Origin: Fidelibacterota bacterium
Lineage (GTDB): Bacteria > Fidelibacterota > Fidelibacteria > Fidelibacterales > Fidelibacteraceae
NCBI GenBank assembly: GCA_016937825.1
Contig: JAFGVT010000069.1
Location: 1 to 7,055, forward strand
Direction of reading: 5' to 3'
DNA: 7,055 nt
The notes beneath the pieces are model-generated. The model made no database searches and had not been told where the DNA came from. It was given only the letters and a program-made list of their open reading frames with translations. Below are positions 1 through 4,842 of the stretch, in pieces; position 1 is the stretch's first letter, and every line of letters starts with the position of its first letter. The translations under genes and the position numbers were made by a program.

Positions 1-1670
1 ACAAAGCCGCGCAGGTATCGCCGGAACTGGCCCACGTAGGACATTTCCGGAATGATGACGCGGTTCTTGTTCCGGATGAATTCCTTGAAGGGTTCCACCA
101 GGAAGGGAAGGATCAGCTGCGGGATCATGGCGGAAACGGACATGCCCATGGCATTGGCCTTGTTGACGGCCTCCTTGACCGCGCCCTTCGTCGAGCCCCA
201 GGCGATCACGCCGAGCTTCGCGTCCTGCGGTCCGTAAAAGCGTTCGAACTGGAATTCTTCCTTGAAATGGTCAAGTTTTTTCCAGCGTTTTTCAGTCATC
301 TTCGCGTGGGTCGCCACATCGCCGCGGGGATCGCCTTTTTCGTCATGCTCTATCCCGGACCCGAGATACTCTCCCCCCTTGATGCCCGGGTAGGACATCG
401 GGGAGACCCCGTTCTCGGTGATCTTGTAACGGCGGTAATCCTTCAGGTCCTCTTCGGAGGGCGTTTCGCGCCGGCAGACCTTGCGGAACCCGCTCGCCCC
501 GCCGCCGATGGATTCGGGATTGATCGATTCTTTCCGGTGGCCGATGAACTGGTCGGAGAGGATGATGACGGGAAGCTGATATTTTTCGGAGATGTAGAAT
601 GCGAGCACGGTGCAGTCGAAGCAGTCTTCCACATCGCAGGGCGCGATCACCACGCGCGGGGAATCCCCGTGCGAGCCCCAGATCGCCTGCATCAGGTCGG
701 CCTGCTCCGTCTTGGTCGGAAGCCCGGTCGAGGGGCCTCCACGCTGCACATTGACGATCACGGCCGGCAATTCGGCCATGGACGCGAGCCCGATGCCCTC
801 GTTCATGAGCGAGATGCCCGGTCCCGAGGTGGCGGTCATGGCTTTTTTCCCCGCAAAGGAGGCGCCCAGAACGGCGTTGATCGACGCCAGCTCGTCTTCC
901 ATCTGGAGGGAGACCCCCTCCTTCTGCGGAAGGTAGCGCGCGATCCATTCCATGATCTCGGTGGAGGGCGTGATGGGGTACCCGGCGTAGAAATCCAGTC
1001 CGGCATAGATCGCTCCCAGAGCGATGGCTTCGTTCCCCTGCATCACCAGGCGGGGCGGGCGGGGCTCATAGTCCAGCCGCAGCGGATCGATCTTGACGAT
1101 CTGCTCTTTTACGAAGTCCTCGCCGGCCCTGATAGCCTTGAAATTGGATGCGATGACCTCATCGCCTTTATTCCGGAAGGTTTTTTTAATGGATTTCTGC
1201 AGGGCTTCCTTCGGAAGGGAAAACAGTTCCGTAATGGCGCCCAGCATCACGATGTTCTTCGCCAGCCGTGAGCCGGTATGCTCCTCGGCCAGTTTGCCGA
1301 AAGGCACCTTGTACCAGAACTCGCGCTGGGTCTCGGTCAGGGGAACCTCGTCGTCCGGCATCGGATCGTCCGAATCGCTGACGATGACCAGACGTTCCTC
1401 CAGCTGCATTTCCGCTTTGAAACGCATGAAATTGCTCCAGCTGAGCACGACCAAGATGTCGATCCTGTCGCCCTGCGTCTGAACGGGGAGATCGCTGATC
1501 CGGACCCGGACGGAACTTTCGCCGCCGCGGATCTGCGCTCCGAAACTTTTCAGCATGAAGACAAACAGTCCTTCACTTGATGCGGCATTTACGAGAATTT
1601 CTCCCGCAGAGATCACGCCATCGCCTCCGGAACCCGCTATCCCGATTACGATATTTTTGTTGTTCAGCAT
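1..1670 (-). CDS. korA: 2-oxoacid:acceptor oxidoreductase, fused gamma-alpha subunit (KorA type), C-terminus cut by window edge
   Basis: This is the gamma-alpha fusion subunit of a 2-oxoacid:ferredoxin oxidoreductase, which with a beta subunit oxidatively decarboxylates a 2-oxoacid (probably 2-oxoglutarate) to the acyl-CoA and passes electrons to ferredoxin in the cytoplasm. The frame is open from the ATG at 1670 to the window edge, giving 556 residues; relatives run to roughly 560-620, so only the tail is missing. The gamma domain comes first, with GSGGDGVISAGEIL at 13-26 and KSFGAQIRGGESS at 41-53. The alpha (pyrimidine-binding) domain follows from about 210, with AGYPITPSTE from 229, TSGPG at 281-285 and QRGGPSTGLPTKTEQADL from 309. 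A transketolase-C-like part begins near 485. AAAGGA lies six bases before the ATG. The beta subunit gene (korB) would be expected just past the left edge. The family is certain; 2-oxoglutarate specificity is inferred from the fused architecture, and a branched-chain or other 2-oxoacid is possible. Confidence 0.93.
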   Translation of the reverse strand, partial: MLNNKNIVIGIAGSGGDGVISAGEILVNAASSEGLFVFMLKSFGAQIRGGESSVRVRISDLPVQTQGDRIDILVVLSWSNFMRFKAEMQLEERLVIVSDSDDPMPDDEVPLTETQREFWYKVPFGKLAEEHTGSRLAKNIVMLGAITELFSLPKEALQKSIKKTFRNKGDEVIASNFKAIRAGEDFVKEQIVKIDPLRLDYEPRPPRLVMQGNEAIALGAIYAGLDFYAGYPITPSTEIMEWIARYLPQKEGVSLQMEDELASINAVLGASFAGKKAMTATSGPGISLMNEGIGLASMAELPAVIVNVQRGGPSTGLPTKTEQADLMQAIWGSHGDSPRVVIAPCDVEDCFDCTVLAFYISEKYQLPVIILSDQFIGHRKESINPESIGGGASGFRKVCRRETPSEEDLKDYRRYKITENGVSPMSYPGIKGGEYLGSGIEHDEKGDPRGDVATHAKMTEKRWKKLDHFKEEFQFERFYGPQDAKLGVIAWGSTKGAVKEAVNKANAMGMSVSAMIPQLILPFLVEPFKEFIRNKNRVIIPEMSYVGQFRRYLRGF

Positions 1671-1690
1671 GTTTCCTTTACCCTTTTTGC

Positions 1691-1696
1691 ATTATC
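1691..1696 (-). promoter_or_regulatory. possible -10 box for korA
   Basis: On the minus strand this hexamer reads GATAAT, matching the sigma-70 -10 consensus at 5 of 6 positions. It would start transcription near 1684, about 14 bases before the korA ATG, leaving room for the AAAGGA ribosome binding site. No convincing -35 box lies 16-18 bases upstream; the region there is T-rich on the minus strand. This is inference only. Confidence 0.35.
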
Positions 1697-1793
1697 GAAG
1701 AAAAAATCGACCGAAAAACGAAAACGCCGGTCAGCGTTCATTCTTCATTTTTCCTATTTTCTTTATTTACAAGCACTTAAATCAGCATATTTT

Positions 1794-1823
1794 GGTGTTG
1801 ATCAATCCGGTTCAAACAACACC
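1794..1823. repeat. inverted repeat, possible operator
   Basis: The arms GGTGTTG (1794-1800) and CAACACC (1817-1823) are perfect reverse complements separated by 16 bases, putting their centres 23 bases apart, about two helical turns. This fits a dimeric regulator site between the divergent genes. No T-tract follows on either strand, so it is unlikely to be a terminator. Seven-base arms in 247 bases can arise by chance, so confidence is low. Confidence 0.3.
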
Positions 1824-1883
1824 CGAAGTTACCCTTAATTCTTCTTAAATGTCAACCTTCAATTAAGATTTTTATGCATTATT

Positions 1884-1912
1884 TTGTTTTTCTCCTTCCT
1901 TTTCAATATTAT
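1884..1912 (+). promoter_or_regulatory. promoter for the EamA transporter, probably leaderless
   Basis: A -35-like TTGTTT (1884-1889; first three bases match consensus) lies 17 bases from TATTAT (1907-1912; 5 of 6 match the -10 consensus). Only five bases separate the -10 hexamer from the ATG at 1918, so transcription would begin at or next to the start codon. No purine-rich ribosome binding site is present upstream of that ATG, which agrees with a leaderless transcript. Confidence 0.5.
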
Positions 1913-1917
1913 CCGGC

Positions 1918-2820
1918 ATGAAACAGTCCGCCGCCGCAACCAACATCATGCTCGTTCTTGCCGCCCTGCTCTGGGGACTCGGCTTTGTCGCCCAGCGCAA
2001 CGGCATGGATTTCATGGGTCCCTTTTCGTATTCCGCGATCCGTTTCGGCATCGGCGTCGTCTGCCTGCTGCCGGTGTACTTCATGACCCGGAAGCGGGAA
2101 CGCGATCTGCCGGCAGGCAGGGGATCCGTCATCTTTGCGGGATTGATCGTGGGACTGTTCCTCTTTCTGGCGGTCAGCGCCCAGCAGATCGGGCTCAGGA
2201 CGACCACGGCCGGCAAGGCGGGATTCATTACCAGTCTCTACATGATCCTGGTGCCGCTGTTCGGGGTTTTCCTCGGGCATAAGACGAGCAGAAACATCTG
2301 GTTCAGCATCGCCGTCGCACTGGCGGGAGTGTATTTCATGTCCGTCACCCGGGGGTTTACCATCCTGCGGGGGGATCTTTTCGTGCTGATCTGCGCCGTC
2401 CTCTGGGCGGTGCATTTTCTGCTGATCGCCCATTACTCGCGCCGCATCGGAGCGATACGCCTGTCCATCATGCAATTCCTGATTTGCGCCGTTCTGAGCC
2501 TGATCGTGGCGGTTTTTTCCGAAGCGATCAGCCGGGACGCGATCGTTGCCGCGCTGCCGGCCATTCTTTACGGCGGCATCGGGGCGGTGGGTATCGCCTA
2601 CACCCTGCACGTGATCGCCCTGAAAGATGCCAACCCGGCCTACGCCTCGCTCATTCTGAGCACCGAAAGCGTCTTCGCCGCTCTTGGCGGATGGATCATT
2701 CTGAACGAAAGCATGACGCCGCGCCAGCTGGCCGGCGCCGGGCTCATTCTCTGCGGGGTGATCTTTTCACAGCTTCGAAAACAAAAAAAAACCGGGCTCA
2801 TCGAAGCGGCGAAGCTGTGA
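1918..2820 (+). CDS. EamA/DMT-superfamily transporter
   Basis: This is an inner-membrane permease of the drug/metabolite transporter superfamily (EamA family), which moves small metabolites or drugs; the substrate cannot be told from sequence. The 300-residue length and about ten hydrophobic segments (near 9-26, 36-55, 70-88, 101-120, 126-143, 153-171, 181-200, 208-231, 243-262 and 270-286) are typical of the two-repeat EamA fold. Family-like stretches include LAALLWGLGFVAQRNGM near the N-terminus, TTTAGKAGFITSLYMILVPL at 96-115 and STESVFAALGGWIILNE at 248-264. The basic tail RKQKK fits a cytoplasmic C-terminus. The start at 1918 is the first ATG after an in-frame stop at 1864 and has no Shine-Dalgarno sequence. 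An internal ATG at residue 11 has none either and would clip the first helix less plausibly. The gene stands alone, divergent from korA and convergent with elbB. An A9 run (2783-2791) encodes the lysines near the end. Confidence 0.93.
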   Translation: MKQSAAATNIMLVLAALLWGLGFVAQRNGMDFMGPFSYSAIRFGIGVVCLLPVYFMTRKRERDLPAGRGSVIFAGLIVGLFLFLAVSAQQIGLRTTTAGKAGFITSLYMILVPLFGVFLGHKTSRNIWFSIAVALAGVYFMSVTRGFTILRGDLFVLICAVLWAVHFLLIAHYSRRIGAIRLSIMQFLICAVLSLIVAVFSEAISRDAIVAALPAILYGGIGAVGIAYTLHVIALKDANPAYASLILSTESVFAALGGWIILNESMTPRQLAGAGLILCGVIFSQLRKQKKTGLIEAAKL

Positions 2821-2826
2821 CAGCTT
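2767..2826. repeat. 11-bp inverted repeat overlapping the 3' end of the transporter gene, with a nested alternative hairpin
   Basis: TCACAGCTTCG (2767-2777) and CGAAGCTGTGA (2810-2820) are perfect 11-base reverse complements with a 32-base loop. The downstream arm contains the transporter's TGA stop. A third half-copy, CAGCTT (2821-2826), can instead pair with AAGCTG (2812-2817), leaving the stop codon TGA as a three-base loop. The two pairings are mutually exclusive. No T-tract follows, so this is not a standard intrinsic terminator, although it lies between two convergent genes and could slow or stop polymerase. Confidence 0.55.
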
Positions 2827-2862
2827 AAATTCCGCGAACCCCTTCTTTATCCTCTCAGGTGA

Positions 2863-3537
2863 TCACGCTTTTCTCGCTTCGATCATGACGCCGAGCGCCT
2901 CGACCAGTTCGGAAATGCCGGCAAAGCATGCCGCGATGTCCGGAGCGGACATATAGGCCGGGGTCGAGACCACCCTGTGCGCGGCATCCGTGACACAGTT
3001 GCGGGCGTCGGATATTTGGTGAACGCATCCCAGGGCCTCGATGTCCGCCGCCGTATGCGGATCGTCGCCGACGGTCAGGGTCAGGGAGACGCCCAGCTTC
3101 GCGGCTACCACGGCGCCCAGCACCGGGGCGATGCAGATGAAGCCCAGCGGCAGCTGCCGCGCCATGGCGGCGCTCAGGACCCGGAACACGTCCTTTTCCA
3201 CCTCGCAGCGGACGCCGTCCTGCGCATAGCTGCACAGGTTGGCGGAGGCTCCGATCCCGCCGGGCAATATGATCGCGGAAACGTCGTCAATATCCAGTTC
3301 GGACAAGGGGGTGATCTTTCCCCGTGCAATGCGGGCGGCTTCGGTCAGAACGTTGCGGCTTTCCGCCATGGGCCTGCCGCTGAGATGGTCCATGACGCGG
3401 AACTGCGGCATGTCGGGCGCAAAGATCTTCACCGGCATGTCCCGCCGGCTCAAGGCCAGGAGCGTGCAAACGGCCTCATGGATCTCGCTTCCGTCCGCAC
3501 GGCCGCTTCCGGACAGAATTAAAGCTACGGGTTTCAT
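2863..3537 (-). CDS. elbB: ElbB, DJ-1/PfpI-superfamily glyoxalase-like protein
   Basis: ElbB is a soluble class I glutamine-amidotransferase-like (DJ-1/PfpI) protein annotated as an isoprenoid biosynthesis glyoxalase; its physiological role is not settled. The 224-residue length matches the family (about 217-220). Family hallmarks are LSGSGRADGSEIHEAV at 8-23, ESRNVL at 59-64 followed by RIARGKI, the loop LPGGIGAS at 91-98, GFICIAP at 132-138 with the conserved Cys135, and STPAYM at 191-196. The signature usually written LSGCG has Ser at residue 11 instead of Cys. AAGGA lies seven bases before the ATG, which supports this start. The gene converges with the transporter (42 bases between stops). 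Its upstream region is the tandem octamer array, which ends 28 bases before the ATG, so any promoter would lie within or beyond repeats, unless the gene is read through from the methyltransferase gene. Confidence 0.92.
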   Translation of the reverse strand: MKPVALILSGSGRADGSEIHEAVCTLLALSRRDMPVKIFAPDMPQFRVMDHLSGRPMAESRNVLTEAARIARGKITPLSELDIDDVSAIILPGGIGASANLCSYAQDGVRCEVEKDVFRVLSAAMARQLPLGFICIAPVLGAVVAAKLGVSLTLTVGDDPHTAADIEALGCVHQISDARNCVTDAAHRVVSTPAYMSAPDIAACFAGISELVEALGVMIEARKA

Positions 3538-3564
3538 AATTTATCCTTTTGGGTTAATGGGAAA

Positions 3565-3684
3565 GTCGATGCGTCGATGTGTGGATACGTCGATGCGTCG
3601 ATACGTCGATGCGTCGATACGTCGATAGGTCGATGGGTCGGTGCGTCGATGGGTCGATGGGTCGATAGGTTTATGGGTTGATAG
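3565..3684. repeat. tandem array of 15 octamers (consensus GTCGATRN)
   Basis: Fifteen consecutive 8-base units fit without any insertion or deletion. The first six bases are GTCGAT in eleven units; the exceptions are GTGGAT (third), GTCGGT (tenth), GTTTAT (fourteenth) and GTTGAT (fifteenth). Variation is otherwise confined to the last two bases (GC, GT, AC, AG, GG). The left half mostly carries GC or AC and the right half mostly GG or AG. Each standard unit contains the palindrome TCGA. The final units decay toward GTTGAT, marking the right edge of the array. Confidence 0.93.
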
Positions 3685-3688
3685 GTTG

Positions 3689-3742
3689 CTCTCCATTTCT
3701 CCTTTTCTCCCCCTCTCCCCCTCTCCCCCTCTCCTTCTCTCC
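3689..3742. repeat. pyrimidine-rich octamer array with mirror symmetry
   Basis: Units of 8 bases on the pattern YTCTCCYY run directly after the GTCGAT array: six full units and a partial seventh, with CTCTCCCC occurring twice in a row. Bases 3696-3742 are 47 uninterrupted pyrimidines. Bases 3706-3732 read identically in both directions on one strand, a perfect 27-base mirror repeat centred on 3719, the sequence class that can form intramolecular triplex (H-DNA). Confidence 0.9.
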
Positions 3743-3765
3743 GTAGCCTTCTTCTTCTTGACCAA

Positions 3766-3791
3766 CGTAGCTCCGACGCTTCGGAGCGTAG
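3766..3791. repeat. palindrome flanked by direct repeats CGTAG
   Basis: GCTCCGA (3770-3776) and TCGGAGC (3781-3787) pair perfectly around a four-base loop CGCT. The pentamer CGTAG occurs on both sides (3766-3770 and 3787-3791), overlapping the stem ends. It lies about 23-48 bases beyond the methyltransferase stop codon. On the minus strand the stem is followed by TACGTTGGTCAAG, not a U-tract, so intrinsic termination is unlikely. Its compact form is like that of dispersed REP-type palindromic repeats, but one copy cannot show that. Confidence 0.6.
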
Positions 3792-3813
3792 TGGGTGGCG
3801 AAGGAGAGTTTAC

Positions 3814-4695
3814 TCATTCATCGGCCGTCAACTTCTCAACCTGCTCTCTGATCGCCCGGATATGTTCCGGGTTCGTGCCGCAGCAGCCGCCCACGATGCA
3901 GGCGCCCGCCCTGACGATGCGGGGGACAAACGCGGCCATAGCTTCGGGTGATTCCGGGTAAACGGCTTCTCCGCCCTGAAGAACGGGCATGCCGGCGTTG
4001 GCATGAACAAGGATCGGGTGGTCCGGCGCAGTCTGACGTATCGCTTCTACGATCCCGGCCATCCCCGAAAGACCGTTGCCGCAGTTGGTCCCGAGGACGT
4101 CCACCCCGAGCTCAAGCATTTTTTGGGCATAGGCTTCCGGCGTGACGCCCATCATGGAAAATCCGTTCTCAAAGGTAAAGGTGCAGATGAGCGGGAGCCC
4201 GGTGGTCTTTGCGGCGCGGATCGCCACCTCCGCTTCGTCCAGGTCCGAAAAGGTCTCGAGGCACAGAGCGTCCGCGCCGCCGTCCGCCAGTCCCCTGACC
4301 TGCAGCAGAAATCCTTCATACAGTTCCGCTTCGCTGACCTCTCCCATCATCAGGATCACGCCCGAGGGACCGACGGAGCCGAGCACCCAGTGCTCCTTCC
4401 CCGCCGCACGGCGCGAGAGTTCCGCTCCGGCTTTGTTGAGTTCGTAGGTCTTGTCCCCGCATCCGAAGAGGTCCAGCTTATGCTTCGATCCGCCGAAGGT
4501 GTTGGTCTCGACCATGTCGGACCCGGCTTCGACGTAGCGCCGGGCGATCGCGGCGACCGCTTCGGGCTTGCTTATATTCCACGCCTCGGGGCATTCGCCC
4601 GAGCGCAGGCCCTCCGTCTGCAGAAAGGTCCCCCAGGCGCCGTCCGACACCCGGACCCGCTTTTCGGAAATCATCTCGATAAAAGGTTTTCTCAT
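3814..4695 (-). CDS. stand-alone homocysteine S-methyltransferase domain protein
   Basis: This cytoplasmic zinc enzyme of the homocysteine-binding (Pfam S-methyl_trans) family transfers a methyl group to a thiol, normally homocysteine to give methionine. Motifs appear in the expected order: DGAWGT at 18-23, ETNTFGGSKHKL from 63, GSVGPSG at 106-112, TNCGNG at 203-208 and GGCCGT at 269-274. The three zinc ligands are Cys205, Cys271 and Cys272, close to the spacing I recall for the N-terminal domain of cobalamin-dependent methionine synthase (MetH). The protein stops at 293 residues, so the folate, cobalamin and activation domains of MetH are absent and no corrinoid protein gene is in the window. 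GGAGGA about five bases before the ATG firmly supports the start. It is divergent from the flavoprotein gene. The methyl donor is unknown: a separate corrinoid protein, methyltetrahydrofolate partner, S-methylmethionine or betaine are all possible. Confidence 0.9.
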   Translation of the reverse strand: MRKPFIEMISEKRVRVSDGAWGTFLQTEGLRSGECPEAWNISKPEAVAAIARRYVEAGSDMVETNTFGGSKHKLDLFGCGDKTYELNKAGAELSRRAAGKEHWVLGSVGPSGVILMMGEVSEAELYEGFLLQVRGLADGGADALCLETFSDLDEAEVAIRAAKTTGLPLICTFTFENGFSMMGVTPEAYAQKMLELGVDVLGTNCGNGLSGMAGIVEAIRQTAPDHPILVHANAGMPVLQGGEAVYPESPEAMAAFVPRIVRAGACIVGGCCGTNPEHIRAIREQVEKLTADE

Positions 4696-4842
4696 ACCGT
4701 TCCTCCGATAGTGAAAATCTAAGAACGAAAAAGCGGATCTGCACGCATTTTCTCAATACCCGCTTCCGGATGCGCGCGGGCGGGAAATGAAAAAGCGCAG
4801 AAATACCGTATCAATAATCCCCGCTTCTGCCTATATTAGAGC
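4696..4842. other. divergent intergenic region between the methyltransferase and flavoprotein genes
   Basis: These 147 bases contain the methyltransferase ribosome binding site (minus strand, 4701-4706), a GC-rich stem CCCGC/GCGGG (4759-4763 with 4776-4780 or 4780-4784), and an inverted repeat GCAGAA/TTCTGC (4797-4802/4825-4830) just before the flavoprotein -10 box. TTGATA at 4814-4809 on the minus strand resembles a -35 box, but no good -10 box follows at standard spacing. I see no SAM or cobalamin riboswitch architecture despite the methionine-related gene. Confidence 0.6.
4832..4837 (+). promoter_or_regulatory. -10 box of the flavoprotein gene, probably leaderless
   Basis: TATATT (5 of 6 matches to TATAAT) ends exactly five bases before the flavoprotein ATG at 4843. 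No recognisable Shine-Dalgarno sequence lies between; only AGAG is present. The hexamer 17 bases upstream, TATCAA at 4809-4814, is a poor -35. The -10 position suggests the transcript begins at or beside the start codon. Confidence 0.5.

Larger units (their letters stand above)
1671..1917. other. AT-rich divergent intergenic region between korA and the EamA transporter gene
   Basis: This 247-base stretch separates two genes transcribed away from each other and is clearly more AT-rich than the flanking coding DNA, as expected for a divergent promoter region. It holds a korA -10 candidate (1691-1696), a transporter promoter candidate (1884-1912), and two short inverted repeats: GGTGTTG/CAACACC at 1794-1800/1817-1823 and CTTAATT/AATTAAG at 1834-1840/1861-1867. 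I see no small gene or recognised riboswitch in it. Confidence 0.7.
3538..3813. other. repeat-filled intergenic region between the methyltransferase gene and elbB
   Basis: These 276 bases between two minus-strand genes consist almost wholly of repeats: octamer array 3565-3684, pyrimidine octamer array 3689-3742, (CTT)4 at 3748-3759, and a CGTAG-flanked palindrome at 3766-3791. An open reading frame across it on the minus strand only reproduces the octamer period as a Thr/Arg/Asp-rich repeat and is not a credible gene. No terminator with a T-tract is visible after the methyltransferase stop. Confidence 0.8.

Noticed and set aside
343..948. Minus-strand open frame of 201 codons within korA
   Set aside because: It lies in a different frame of the same strand, inside korA, and its Arg/Gly/Ala-rich composition is typical of an off-frame reading of GC-rich DNA.
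267..1271. Long plus-strand open frame of 334 codons opposite korA
   Set aside because: It is the codon-aligned antisense of korA; its translation is His/Gly/Asp/Arg-rich with no domain, while the minus-strand frame carries all the KorA motifs without a stop.
1723..1738. Possible terminator or attenuator upstream of korA (AACGC/GCGTT followed on the minus strand by TTCGTTTTT)
   Set aside because: The stem has only five pairs with two A-T ends and the T-tract is interrupted; too weak to call without expression data.
3565..3684. Possible CRISPR array
   Set aside because: The units are only eight bases with no spacers between them, and no cas gene is present, so this is a simple tandem repeat.
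3541..3765. Minus-strand 74-codon frame through the octamer arrays
   Set aside because: The protein would simply mirror the 8-base period as a Thr/Arg/Asp repeat and a Gly/Glu/Arg tract; there is no ribosome binding site or domain, so it is a by-product of repeats.
4003..4722. Plus-strand open frame opposite the homocysteine methyltransferase gene
   Set aside because: The minus-strand gene has all catalytic motifs and a strong ribosome binding site; the plus-strand reading has no recognisable domain.
4696..4842. SAM or cobalamin riboswitch ahead of the homocysteine methyltransferase gene
   Set aside because: I looked for the conserved multi-helix architecture and B12-box-like sequence on the minus strand and found only short, isolated stems.
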